Source: Bacteroidota bacterium (lineage in GTDB: Bacteria > Bacteroidota > Bacteroidia > Chitinophagales > Saprospiraceae). Taken from it: a DNA stretch of 64,000 nucleotides. The notes beneath the pieces are model-generated. The model worked only from the letters and a program-made list of their open reading frames with translations. It ran no database searches and had not been told where the DNA came from. Position numbers and translations under genes: made by a program. The DNA lies in contig JAKOVW010000090.1 of the NCBI GenBank assembly GCA_029781865.1, positions 1 through 64,000 on the forward strand, written 5' to 3'. Below are positions 1 to 8,505 of this stretch, one piece after another. Every line of letters starts with the position of its first letter. Positions within the stretch are counted from its first letter, which is position 1.

Positions 1-126
1 CAGTTAGCAGTTAGCAGTTAGCAGTTAGCAGTTAGCAGTTAGCAGTTAGCAGTTAGCAGTTAGCAGTTAGCAGTTAGCAGTTAGCAGTTAGCAGTTAGCA
101 GTTAGCAGTTAGCAGTTAGCAGTTAG
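1..126. repeat. Perfect heptanucleotide array, 18 x CAGTTAG
   Basis: Eighteen uninterrupted copies of a 7-base unit (equivalently AGCAGTT) fill the first 126 bases. The window starts inside the array, so its full length is unknown. It is the only perfectly homogeneous member of a dispersed family; the other arrays are degenerate. A facing array of the opposite strand sense follows at 193-234 after a 66-base AT-rich spacer. Confidence 0.95.
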
Positions 127-192
127 ATTAAAAATAAATAACAAGATACGAAATTAATTTTTTTTCACAATTTAATTTCCAACGTATAGTGT

Positions 193-234
193 TCATCACT
201 CATCACTCATCACTCATCACTCATCGATCATGGA
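193..234. repeat. Heptanucleotide array, TCATCAC type
   Basis: Six in-phase heptads: four TCATCAC followed by two diverged units. On the minus strand this reads ATGAGTG, the AGT-centred heptad of the family. It ends nine bases short of the TAA stop (244-246) of the minus-strand pseudo-caspase gene, with the AGT strand reading away from the gene. Confidence 0.85.
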
Positions 235-243
235 TCAGATCTC

Positions 244-2211
244 TTATTTAGAGTCTTCAATTTCGAGTGCAATGCCATTCACGCTACTGATTTCTGAAGC
301 CTTGATTTTAAGATCTGTTCCTGTAGCTAACGGATGTTCGATATACATATGTCCAACAAATAACTCGAAAGGATTTTTGGTTTTATTGGTTTCGATTAAA
401 TTGGATACCCCACGTGTGGCGATTACCGGTCTCAAATCGAGAGGTGTAGGCATCATAATTAATTTGATGACTTCTGATCCCAGGGGAAGGCCTACCTGCA
501 AATCAAAATCGGTGGTATAGCTTTGACCAGGAGCCAGGTAATACGATTCAGCCGGTTTGTCATAAGGAATGATCACATTGATTTGATTGTCAGACTGGAT
601 ATTCATCACGCTGAAATACTGGCCAAAATTTTCATTATTAGTAATTCGCAATTTTATTTTGGATCCTAATTTTATTTTATTTTTAAGATCATCTGCAATG
701 ATTTCTTTGCCCTCGTTGAGTTGAACGATTTGAATGTCTGCGTTGCCACCATAATTGTTGATTTCCAGATTCCGCAGAAAATTTGCGCGGACGTATTCTG
801 CGATAAGATCACTAATCGTAAAGGGAATTTCATTCAAATGAATTTCTTTCAGTGCTTTTTTAAAAAGTACTTCTCCCTGTCTGGTTTTCAATATTAAATA
901 ATCCTTATTCAATTTAGTAATAATCAATTCAGGTTTCAATGCATCCTTAATAATGAATGGAGAAAAAGCAAAATGAGCAAGCAGTTTTTGTTCCAATGCA
1001 TTTCCATTCAAATCGATCTGCAAACGCACTGCGAGTGGTTTGTAATGATAAGTTGAAATATATGCTTTTGTTTTTTTACTCAGGGTCTGAACGGTTGATT
1101 CAAGAATTCTGAGATCAGATTCAGTAAGTTTAGCATCCTCAACCACGGCTTTCGCAATGGGTTTAACTCCGGTTGTATCTGTAACGGATTCGTCGTAGAG
1201 AACAAACTCAGTTCCTTTTTCAATTTTATTGAGTTTGCCACCATCCAACAATACCAGGTCTTTTCCGTAAATTTTAGAGATATTGAAATACGGTCTTCTT
1301 CCTGATAACTGTCCGTTAAATACAGATAGCATTTTATCTCCTAATAGGACCGGTTCCTGCAGAGTAGAATTCTCGTTCATGATGGATTTGAGTTTCTGAA
1401 ACCAGTCTTTATATGTTGCATTGCTTTTTAGTTGCAGTAAGCTTTTGCATAGTGCAAAACTAAAAAGTCCATAATACTCATTGTCTTCACCGTAGTATTC
1501 ATCATTGAGTTGATTGAAAGATGAACTATAAAAACTAATCAAAGGAGCTATATCTTTTTTGGCAGATTGAATGGAAAAAAAGGAATTCAGATGTTCAGCA
1601 ATTGAAACTGAAGAATTTTCGTCCTGCATTTTTGCATCTCCTCCTCTGGCTGAAGTGCGACCATTTAGATTTTCTGGAGCTGTGGAAGCATCCATGGTGA
1701 CAAATAGCTGACCATTTGGTCCAAGTGCTTTGCGGATTTGTAAAAAATAATGCTCAAAATCATCATCCAGAACAAATGAACCGGGAGCATAGCTGCCCTG
1801 TATTTTTTTTGCCGGAGCATCGAAAGGAACAATCGCTTTATCAAATCCATCTGATTCGTCCCCGTCCAGATCCCTAACCTGCTGTGCAAGTCCGGAAAAA
1901 TGAATGTATACGGACATCCCGCCTTTAAGTTTTGGAAGTATATATGAACTGAATGCATCTTCAATGCCTTTTCGTGTACATGCATTGTCAAGTAAAGTAT
2001 AAATTGATTCCGGTTTATAACCTTGTTGAATCAGCGTTTCTTTGATGAGGTTCAAATCGTTGTAAGCATTTGTGGAAGCCCAGCCGGATTCAGCGGGATA
2101 ATCCCCAACACCCATCAGTAATGCCAATTTCTCCTGTCCGGTTAAAGCATAACCCTGGACAACCAGTAGCAGAAGCATCATGCTTCTGTATATTCCTAAT
2201 CTACTCTTCAT
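244..2211 (-). CDS. Secreted caspase-like (C14) pseudoprotease with DUF4384-like C-terminus
   Basis: This 655-residue protein has an N-terminal signal peptide (about residues 1-25). A prokaryotic caspase fold follows: a first strand ALLMGVGDY near 30-38, SGLAQQ at 106-111, a DLDGDESDGFD loop near 114-124, and the second catalytic strand near 170-180. Active family members carry SGHG and D-x-C-H-S-G; here the His is Leu108 and the Cys is Ser176 (DASTAP), so both catalytic residues are gone and proteolysis is unlikely. The last 160 residues resemble the DUF4384 beta domain often found after bacterial caspases. It lies 171 bases downstream of a secreted HEXXH protease gene on the same strand and probably shares its transcript. 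Likely a binding or scaffold protein in the envelope; its partner is unknown. Confidence 0.75.
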   Translation of the reverse strand: MKSRLGIYRSMMLLLLVVQGYALTGQEKLALLMGVGDYPAESGWASTNAYNDLNLIKETLIQQGYKPESIYTLLDNACTRKGIEDAFSSYILPKLKGGMSVYIHFSGLAQQVRDLDGDESDGFDKAIVPFDAPAKKIQGSYAPGSFVLDDDFEHYFLQIRKALGPNGQLFVTMDASTAPENLNGRTSARGGDAKMQDENSSVSIAEHLNSFFSIQSAKKDIAPLISFYSSSFNQLNDEYYGEDNEYYGLFSFALCKSLLQLKSNATYKDWFQKLKSIMNENSTLQEPVLLGDKMLSVFNGQLSGRRPYFNISKIYGKDLVLLDGGKLNKIEKGTEFVLYDESVTDTTGVKPIAKAVVEDAKLTESDLRILESTVQTLSKKTKAYISTYHYKPLAVRLQIDLNGNALEQKLLAHFAFSPFIIKDALKPELIITKLNKDYLILKTRQGEVLFKKALKEIHLNEIPFTISDLIAEYVRANFLRNLEINNYGGNADIQIVQLNEGKEIIADDLKNKIKLGSKIKLRITNNENFGQYFSVMNIQSDNQINVIIPYDKPAESYYLAPGQSYTTDFDLQVGLPLGSEVIKLIMMPTPLDLRPVIATRGVSNLIETNKTKNPFELFVGHMYIEHPLATGTDLKIKASEISSVNGIALEIEDSK

Positions 2212-2382
2212 AATCAGTACCCCTAGTAAATAAAAAATCTATCACTATTTAATACCGGAATCAAACTTTGGTTATCACATCCAAAATGCCATTTCAGGCA
2301 ACAATTGAATGTAATTTTTGCCTGTTGAATGGTCTAATTGGGTTACAACTTTAGCCGGAATGACTTAATACCTGGTCATTCT

Positions 2383-3936
2383 TTAAGGTTCCACTTCATT
2401 ATAATGGTGATAACGGATAATAGTCACTACTTCATTTAATTCATTGAGTATATATGCTTCATTTTCTTTTCTGCAATGGAAGATCCATTGGTTGTTGCCA
2501 AAGGATTGGAGTGTAAGCGACCCGATATCCAGTTTTATCGCGGATTGTAAGGGGATGACCTGAATTTTAGTCAGTTTCAGGTCATTAGCTAAACTGGAAT
2601 AGAAGGTGGAATTATTTATCTTTTTCTTTTTCAGGGTATATATCGAATCCAGCGCAATCCAATTTTCAGTATCAACACTTCGCAGTTTGATGGCGTATTC
2701 AGGTATGTTCCTGAAATCAGCATATGGGCACTGATTTTCAGATTTTTTCATAGGGCCCGGCTTGCTTTTTAATAAGTAGGCCAGATTTTGCTGTGCCTGA
2801 GTGGAAATGATGGTATTCTTCACTTTGGATAAATCGTTATAGATTTTTATAGCCTCATTTGTATTGTTCATTTTTGCATTGAGGATAGCATTCGCCAGCT
2901 TTATTTTTAGTGGCAAATCATTTAGAGTGGTCTTATTAATCTGACTTTTCAGGTATTTGTTATAAAAGTCCCTTGCATTTTTTAAATCATCCATCATGAT
3001 CAGTACAGTAAATAAATTTAAATCAGCCAGGTGGTAATCCGGATCCAATTCTGATGCCAGAGCAAAATTGTCTTTTGCTTTCCTGAACCATTGTAACTGC
3101 GCTAATTTCTCAAGGGGGTCCAGGTCTTCTTCTCCTCTTCCAGTTTTGGGTTTTTTAATTCTCGAATTCCAATCCAGTTCAATCGGGTATATAAAGGATT
3201 CCGTATTGCGTTTAGTAGAATTTAAAGCCATAAGCGCGCTATTAATCCCCAAATTATTATAGACTTCTTTTCCCTGGTAGTATTTGGCAATATATTCAAG
3301 GCATTGAATGGAAGTTTGGTATCCTTCAACAACTGTCATTTGATTCGCCAGGTTAAATAATTCGATGAGTTCATTGGCTTGTTGAATCACTATTTTGTTG
3401 GATTGCTTACGCTCTTTCTCTGTAGGATATCCTTTTATTTTTTTGTCGCGCAATCCATAACTGGTATACATTTTTTCGATGATCAGGGGAATGAGTTGTA
3501 TGGTTTTATATCCAGCAAGATAACTTACAAAAATGCCTTGCACATCCGCATTCTGTTCGATCTGAAGTGAACTTTTATAGCTTCTGTCATATGAGATAAA
3601 ACTGGTTTTAGGCAATTCATTATTTATTTGTAAGGCATGAATCAGTTCATGACCTAAAATAAAAGCCAGTGCATCCAATGAGTCCCTGCCGAAGGATCGG
3701 CATAGCTGATATGCCTGTTCTTCAAGTTGAATCGTATTTTTCGATTTAAGATACATGGCGATATTCTGATTGCCTTTAGTGATTTCAAGCTTCGGCTTGT
3801 TCGGATTGAAATGACCATGAATCTTGTATAGTTTGTCTAAAACGGATTGGGCTGTTTCATGAGGATTTGTTGCACCCAGAAAACAAGGTGTAATCCATAA
3901 TAGAATATGTACTGGTATTTTTTTAAAATATCCCAT
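2383..3936 (-). CDS. Secreted M48-like HEXXH metalloprotease with TPR-like repeats
   Basis: A hydrophobic N-terminus (about residues 7-22) suggests export. Residues 96-100 form HELIH, and a second motif, E127-x-x-A-D131, lies 27 residues later, which matches the zinc ligands of M48-type gluzincins. The region about 215-385 is helical and repeat-like (TPR-type), and the C-terminal 100 residues are unassigned beta structure. The gene diverges from an ECF sigma factor 450 bases away and is followed by the pseudo-caspase. The start is ATG with a TAACTTTG promoter box only four bases upstream, so the mRNA is probably leaderless. The substrate is unknown; an envelope protein or the neighbouring anti-sigma-like protein are possibilities (inference). 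Confidence 0.7.
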   Translation of the reverse strand: MGYFKKIPVHILLWITPCFLGATNPHETAQSVLDKLYKIHGHFNPNKPKLEITKGNQNIAMYLKSKNTIQLEEQAYQLCRSFGRDSLDALAFILGHELIHALQINNELPKTSFISYDRSYKSSLQIEQNADVQGIFVSYLAGYKTIQLIPLIIEKMYTSYGLRDKKIKGYPTEKERKQSNKIVIQQANELIELFNLANQMTVVEGYQTSIQCLEYIAKYYQGKEVYNNLGINSALMALNSTKRNTESFIYPIELDWNSRIKKPKTGRGEEDLDPLEKLAQLQWFRKAKDNFALASELDPDYHLADLNLFTVLIMMDDLKNARDFYNKYLKSQINKTTLNDLPLKIKLANAILNAKMNNTNEAIKIYNDLSKVKNTIISTQAQQNLAYLLKSKPGPMKKSENQCPYADFRNIPEYAIKLRSVDTENWIALDSIYTLKKKKINNSTFYSSLANDLKLTKIQVIPLQSAIKLDIGSLTLQSFGNNQWIFHCRKENEAYILNELNEVVTIIRYHHYNEVEP

Positions 3937-3940
3937 TTGG

Positions 3941-3948
3941 CAAAGTTA
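3941..3948 (-). promoter_or_regulatory. Bacteroidota -7 box (TAACTTTG) of the metalloprotease gene
   Basis: On the minus strand TAACTTTG fits TAnnTTTG and ends four bases before the ATG at 3936. No good -33 TTTG at 19 bases is visible. Confidence 0.45.
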
Positions 3949-4184
3949 TACGATGCTATATAAAATATACCTAAATTGATCATTGGTTATCATCGATAAT
4001 TCGCTTATTGACTGTGGTCGTTAGGTATTATTTTCTCAGGAGGAAGGAAACGGGTAATATTCAGATGACGATTTAATAAAGCTGAAAAATAATTCATTAA
4101 TTTCTTATTTCTTTCATTTGTATTACCAACCAAATTATAGCTAACTTCTACAGTCTACTGAACTATGTCTGCAAATTAAGGCAT

Positions 4185-4275
4185 ACTACAACCTATAACC
4201 TAATAGCCTAACAGCCTAACAACCTACAACCTAACAACCTAACAACCCACAGCCTATTATCTACTTCCTATAATA
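4185..4275. repeat. Octanucleotide array, CCTAACAA type
   Basis: About eleven degenerate units of 7-8 bases (CCTAATAG, CCTAACAG, CCTAACAA, CCTACAA and others) lie in the 451-base region between the divergent protease and sigma-factor genes. The G-rich strand (TTGTTAGG) is the minus strand and reads away from the nearer gene, the sigma factor. The rest of this intergenic region (3949-4184, 4276-4387) shows nothing I can name. Confidence 0.8.
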
Positions 4276-4387
4276 TTGGATTTCAATAATTTAGGCGAAA
4301 TGTTAAGAATTTTGACTAATTTTTTTGAAAGTTTCGAATAAATTCAACAGATAGGTGATAACTTGAGCTGAATAATTGTATTTACTT

Positions 4388-4948
4388 ATGAAAATTAAAA
4401 CTTCGATGGCAGACGACCCTGAATTGTTGGAGTTGTTGAGGAAGGGAGATTCCAGAGGATTTAAAGAAATCTATCTGCGGACTTTCAAATCAGTATCTCA
4501 TTATGTAGTTGATAATAGCGGTCGGGTGGAAGATGCGGAAGATATATTCCAGGACAGTTTGATCGCTTTATTAAATAACATAAGAAAGATGGACTTCCAG
4601 CTGACGACGAGTGTAGATAACTATTTTTTATCCATCGTCAGAAATCTTTGGTTGGGTCAATTGAAAAAGCGGAAGATGAAAAATGTGGAAAATCTGGATA
4701 GCCTGAGTGAGCAATGGATAAACATACCTGAGGAAGATTTGGATACCATGGCTCTTGAGAATGAGCGGCAGGAGAAACTTTACAAGGAATTCGCACTGTT
4801 GGGAGAGGATTGTAAAAAGTTGCTAACGGGTTTTTATTATAACCATAAATCATTAGAGGAGCTTTCGAAATTGATGAATTATACGTACGATTTTATAAAG
4901 GTGAAAAAATTCAGGTGTATGAAGGAGTTAAAAAGTAAATTGATTTAA
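4388..4948 (+). CDS. ECF (sigma-70 family) RNA polymerase sigma factor
   Basis: A small sigma factor of about 187 residues. Region 2 has the usual AEDIFQDSLIALLNN segment after a GFKEIYLRTF helix. Region 4 is a short helix-turn-helix (SLEELSKLMNYTYDFIKVKKFRCMKELK) that recognises the -35-type element. The ATG at 4388 is chosen over a possible TTG at 4376; a second ATG at 4406 would also be plausible. Nineteen bases downstream begins a single-pass membrane TPR protein, the usual place of a sigma regulator. Divergent from the metalloprotease/pseudo-caspase pair, which is a candidate regulon (inference). Confidence 0.9.
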   Translation: MKIKTSMADDPELLELLRKGDSRGFKEIYLRTFKSVSHYVVDNSGRVEDAEDIFQDSLIALLNNIRKMDFQLTTSVDNYFLSIVRNLWLGQLKKRKMKNVENLDSLSEQWINIPEEDLDTMALENERQEKLYKEFALLGEDCKKLLTGFYYNHKSLEELSKLMNYTYDFIKVKKFRCMKELKSKLI

Positions 4949-4966
4949 ACACTTTAAATACAAGTA

Positions 4967-5734
4967 ATGGAACAATTAGATTTTTCTAAAATACTGGAAA
5001 AGATAGGACCTGATAAGGATTTGACAAAGTTGAATGAGGAGGAATTGCTGTTTTATGATATGGTCAGGGCAATTCAAAGCAGGTCCGCAGATGATGAGAA
5101 GCAAATAATACAACAGGTCTTAAAGCAATTTAAAAATCAACAATTTATCGTAAAAACAAATGAAAATCGAATCAATATGAAATCAACTAACAAAATATGG
5201 ATTGGAATTGCAGCTGGAGTTGCCATTCTGGTAGTAGCTTATTTCTTTTTATCAAAGCCATCGGCATCCACAGACGAATTGTTTTCTGCCAATTTTAAAC
5301 CGTCCAAAGAATTTGTAGCAAAATCAAAAGACAAAGCCATGTCATATGGAATGGCAAGTACGGGTACGGAATCCAGAGATTCATTTCTGAAAGCATTGGC
5401 CCTATATGAAAGTAATGAATATGATCAGGCCATGAAAATATTAGGCCCTTATGTAGAAAGTTATCCAACTGATAATGAAGCCAGATTCCATTTGTCGATG
5501 TGCCAGATTTACAGAGAAAAATATGCACCGGCATTAGTCAACTTATCCAAATTGAATGAAGTGTCCAAAGATCTGGATCCGAATCTGGCAGAAGAAATTA
5601 AATATGATTTGGCTCTTTGTTACCTTAAAATGAATGACGGTAAAAAGCAAGCAAAAATATTATTTGAGCAGTTAGTATCAATGGATGGTAAACATGCCAA
5701 AACAGCAAAGGGTATACTTGAAATGATGAAATAA
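4967..5734 (+). CDS. Single-pass membrane TPR protein, candidate anti-sigma regulator
   Basis: A 255-residue protein with a cytosolic N-terminal segment of about 74 residues, one membrane helix (WIGIAAGVAILVVAYFF, about 77-93) and a C-terminal part with at least two TPR-like helix pairs (about 130-250: ALALYESNEYDQAMKIL, ARFHLSMCQIYREKYAPAL, YDLALCYLKMNDGKKQA). The sigma-then-membrane-protein order suggests that the short N-terminal segment holds the sigma factor while the TPR part senses an envelope partner, but no canonical zinc anti-sigma motif is visible. A strong hairpin with a T-run follows at 5804-5881. Confidence 0.7.
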   Translation: MEQLDFSKILEKIGPDKDLTKLNEEELLFYDMVRAIQSRSADDEKQIIQQVLKQFKNQQFIVKTNENRINMKSTNKIWIGIAAGVAILVVAYFFLSKPSASTDELFSANFKPSKEFVAKSKDKAMSYGMASTGTESRDSFLKALALYESNEYDQAMKILGPYVESYPTDNEARFHLSMCQIYREKYAPALVNLSKLNEVSKDLDPNLAEEIKYDLALCYLKMNDGKKQAKILFEQLVSMDGKHAKTAKGILEMMK

Positions 5735-5799
5735 AAGAAATTATATATTTAGTCAGCTTAACGCAAATAACACTTCGAATTTACAGATATCGATTCATA

Positions 5800-5881
5800 A
5801 AAGTGCAACGCCAGGGAGTCAAATCTTCAAAACCTATCCCGGTTTTCAACTGATTCCAATCAAGGTGTTGCATTTTTTTTT
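5800..5881 (+). terminator. Three-stem nested hairpin with T9 tail: terminator or small RNA
   Basis: Three nested stems: 5804-5812 with 5864-5872 (9 bp, one G.U), 5815-5821 with 5851-5857 (7 bp, one G.U), and 5829-5834 with 5841-5846 (AAAACC/GGTTTT, loop TATCCC), followed by nine T. It lies 70 bases after the TPR gene stop. It can act as the operon terminator, but it is more elaborate than a simple terminator, so a processed small RNA is possible. The remainder of 5735-6075 shows nothing else apart from the array at 6034. Confidence 0.7.
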
Positions 5882-6033
5882 ATCGAGAAAATTATGAATG
5901 AATAAAGATCAGACTAAAGTATATCGGGATCAATCAGATTTCTGAAATTCAGGTAAGCCGGAAATAAAGTGAAGAACTAAATTAAACAAACAAAGTCCAA
6001 ACGCAAATAGAGTTTATATCTATTGATTAATTC

Positions 6034-6065
6034 CCTAACGACCTAAAATCCTAAAACCCTAAATC
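6034..6065. repeat. Octanucleotide array, 4 x CCTAAnnn
   Basis: Four exactly 8-base units, CCTAACGA, CCTAAAAT, CCTAAAAC, CCTAAATC, end 10 bases before the stop (6076-6078) of the minus-strand TonB-C gene. The TTAGG strand reads away from that gene. Confidence 0.75.
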
Positions 6066-6075
6066 CCCCCAAATA

Positions 6076-6597
6076 TTACTTCATCAGTTTAAACTTAACC
6101 GGTAAGGTGATCTGAACTGGTACTGCTTTTCCATCCTGAAAACCGGGAGTATAAGCCGGGAGGGTTCCAATAAAGCGGAGCACTTCTTCGTCGCAACCAC
6201 CTCCGATGCCTCTTTCAACGCGAATATTGCCCAGGCTGCCATCGGTTTTCACCACATATTTGGCATATACAATTCCCTGAATGCGTTGCTTTTTGGCCTC
6301 GTTTGGATATTTAATGTTGTTGTAAAGTAAATCGATCAGCTTTTTTTTGCTGCATTCTTCCGGATCTGAGTCCGTTTCACAGCCGATGAGCACCGGCATT
6401 TTTTCAACTTTTTTGTATAAAGTGGTCTTAACTAATTTAAAATCTTCTTTGCCGCCACCGTTTTTTACGCTCCATAAGGTATCGATGTGATCACCCACAA
6501 TTTCAGGCCTGACCGTAGCACTGGCTTCCAACTGGGAGTTGGCCTTGGTATTGATCAGGAGACAATAAAGAATTAATATGTAAATTCTATAATTCAC
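6076..6597 (-). CDS. Exported protein with TonB C-terminal domain
   Basis: A 173-residue protein with an N-terminal hydrophobic export segment (about 4-20) and a C-terminal TonB_C-like domain (about 80-172: IKYPNEAKKQRIQGIVYAKYVV, then GSLGNIRVERGIGGGCDEEVLRFI and VQITLPVKFKLMK). It lacks the long Pro-rich spanner of a classical TonB, so it may be a periplasmic TonB_C protein rather than the energy transducer itself. The start codon is GTG at 6597; no ATG lies in frame nearby. A TAGATTTG promoter box lies about 54 bases upstream and a 13-base palindrome sits between them. Confidence 0.75.
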   Translation of the reverse strand: MNYRIYILILYCLLINTKANSQLEASATVRPEIVGDHIDTLWSVKNGGGKEDFKLVKTTLYKKVEKMPVLIGCETDSDPEECSKKKLIDLLYNNIKYPNEAKKQRIQGIVYAKYVVKTDGSLGNIRVERGIGGGCDEEVLRFIGTLPAYTPGFQDGKAVPVQITLPVKFKLMK

Positions 6598-6623
6598 AGC
6601 TTGGTTTGAAATAAATTGAAAAT

Positions 6624-6636
6624 GGGACCAGGTCCC
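6624..6636. promoter_or_regulatory. Palindrome GGGACCAGGTCCC in the leader of the TonB-C gene
   Basis: A perfect 6+1+6 inverted repeat between the candidate -7 box (TAGATTTG on the minus strand, 6652-6659) and the GTG start. It could be an operator or a leader hairpin; no regulator is identified. Confidence 0.4.
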
Positions 6637-6867
6637 TGATCATGGGTTGCACAAATCTAAATAAAAATCCGGGAATTAATTTCAGTAAAAAATTTCAATA
6701 AATTATTCATGTTGGGCCCGAATGTTCGGCGTCCTCAATTCAATGACTATAGATAAGCCCGTAAATAGGCAAGCTAAATTCGACAGGCTGTTTCTTTAGA
6801 AGTATATCCGGCCGATATTAAACAATGTTTTTCCCGGATCGGCTAAGTCCTTACACTGCCGTTCTGG

Positions 6868-8385
6868 TTAGGTATGTTCAAAAAGGTAGGTTGTAAACTC
6901 GACAAAGTCATCGCAGGAAACCCTTACAGCTTTAACCTTGTCTCCGGAAACTTCGAAGGGAAAAACCTTAATTCCCAGGAGCGGATTGCTGTAAGTGCAA
7001 AGAAAACGGTTGTTGCCCATGTGTTCAAGAATAGCATATTGGTTAGGATGGTGCTCGAAGGTGGCTTTCAGATGATTGCCTTCCTGGCGAATCTCCATTT
7101 TTCCATAAACTTCGTTGACGAATTTCCCGGTGAAATGATGTAGAGGTATTTCAGTTGCTTTTGCCTGATTTACTGAATCCATAACAGAGTGATACCATTC
7201 CATTTTTTTCTGTTGGGTTTTCATATATCCGTTCAAAGCAAAGGAACTGTAATTTCTATAAGGTAAGCCCAGATAGGAGTCCAGAATTTCCCATTTCAAA
7301 GCCTGGTAAAAATTATTTGCGTCTGTATTGGTAAATACTAAAATACCTAACTCCTCTTCAGGTAATAAAGTAACGGAGGTAACAAATCCATCTGCTCCAC
7401 CGGAATGGGATACCAGTTTTTTACCTTGATATTCTTGTATGGTCCAGCCTAATCCATAAAGTGTAAAATGACCGGTATTAAAAGGATGACTAAATGGACC
7501 TCGAACAGAAACCGGTTCCATACTTTTTCGAATGGCTTTTTCAGGAATGATTTCCTGATCCTGAAATTTGCCTTTATTTAAAATCATCTGAATCCATTTG
7601 CTCCAATCTGAAACCGAGGTGCAAATGCTGGTGGCAGGTGCCAGGTTATCGATATTGGGAATATTCATCTTGATGAGATTGTTTTTATAAATCGTATGCG
7701 GGTTGCAGTGATTGGGGGTCGAATTAAAGTTCCGGGTTAAGGGCAAAGTTTCCTTCATTCCCATTCGTTTAAAATAGTTTTCAGTAACATAATCTTCCCA
7801 ACTTAAACCGGTAGCTATTTCAATGATTGCACCAGCCACGTCATAACCCGCATTGCAATATCCCCAGGTATCGCGGAATTGGTAAACCGGTTTAATTTTT
7901 CCCATTCGCTGCATAACTTCTTTCCTGGTAGCACTGGTGGACCAATGGCAAAAATCTCCCTGAAAGGTTTCAAATCCGATGCGGTGAGTAACCACATCTT
8001 TGATGGTGACCATTGCAGTTGCTTCCGGGTCATATAATTTAAACCAGGGCAACCACTTTGTGACTTTATCGTCGAGTGATAATTTTTGTTCTTGTTCCAG
8101 TTTAGCCAGGGTGGTACCCGTGACTTCTTTCGTATTGCTTGCAATCATAAACAAACTATGTTCGTCAACAGCTTGTTTGGTATCGATATCTCTAATGCCA
8201 TAGCCTTTGGCCAAAATGATTTTTCCATTTTTTATTATGGCGACCGCACAACCCGGAATCCGCCAGTCGTTTAAAGCTCTTTGTACATAGCTATCCAGGC
8301 TGTCACGAATGAATGCAGGTGTTTCATTTTGTGAAAATGCAAAGAAAGGTAAAAAGAAAAAAATAAGGTATCGAAATGAGGGCAT
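6868..8385 (-). CDS. Serine hydrolase, class C beta-lactamase/D-alanyl-D-alanine peptidase family
   Basis: A 505-residue protein with a signal peptide (about 1-18). The fold signature is complete: Ser-x-x-Lys in ASNTKEV, Tyr-x-Asn in YCNAGYD, and the HSGGADG segment replacing K-T-G. The C-terminal 110 residues form a beta domain of the DUF3471 kind. Such proteins act in the periplasm on peptidoglycan peptides, D-amino-acid peptides or esters; the substrate cannot be told here. The ATG at 8385 is 17 bases after a TATCTTTG box (8403-8410, minus strand). Single-gene unit. Confidence 0.88.
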   Translation of the reverse strand: MPSFRYLIFFFLPFFAFSQNETPAFIRDSLDSYVQRALNDWRIPGCAVAIIKNGKIILAKGYGIRDIDTKQAVDEHSLFMIASNTKEVTGTTLAKLEQEQKLSLDDKVTKWLPWFKLYDPEATAMVTIKDVVTHRIGFETFQGDFCHWSTSATRKEVMQRMGKIKPVYQFRDTWGYCNAGYDVAGAIIEIATGLSWEDYVTENYFKRMGMKETLPLTRNFNSTPNHCNPHTIYKNNLIKMNIPNIDNLAPATSICTSVSDWSKWIQMILNKGKFQDQEIIPEKAIRKSMEPVSVRGPFSHPFNTGHFTLYGLGWTIQEYQGKKLVSHSGGADGFVTSVTLLPEEELGILVFTNTDANNFYQALKWEILDSYLGLPYRNYSSFALNGYMKTQQKKMEWYHSVMDSVNQAKATEIPLHHFTGKFVNEVYGKMEIRQEGNHLKATFEHHPNQYAILEHMGNNRFLCTYSNPLLGIKVFPFEVSGDKVKAVRVSCDDFVEFTTYLFEHT

Positions 8386-8402
8386 ATCATTTATTTAGAT
8401 CC

Positions 8403-8410
8403 CAAAGATA
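8403..8410 (-). promoter_or_regulatory. Bacteroidota -7 box (TATCTTTG) of the serine hydrolase gene
   Basis: Exact TAnnTTTG on the minus strand, 17 bases upstream of the ATG. No clear TTTG at the -33 distance. Confidence 0.5.
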
Positions 8411-8505
8411 AACGCTTGGTTGCCGGGATTGGAGTAATTCAATCAAAAGGGATTGAAAATTTTTAGCCGCGGTATTCAGGATAAGCTTATTTTCACGGAG
8501 TTGAT

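Noticed and set aside
1-126. Possible CRISPR array or telomere-like repeat
   Set aside because: The unit is 7 bases with no spacers and there are no cas genes. The TTAGG-like octads elsewhere are degenerate and flanked by bacterial genes, so eukaryotic telomere contamination is not credible.
2383-2400. Active caspase protease assigned to the 655-residue protein
   Set aside because: Both catalytic positions are substituted (Leu108 and Ser176), so only the fold is claimed.
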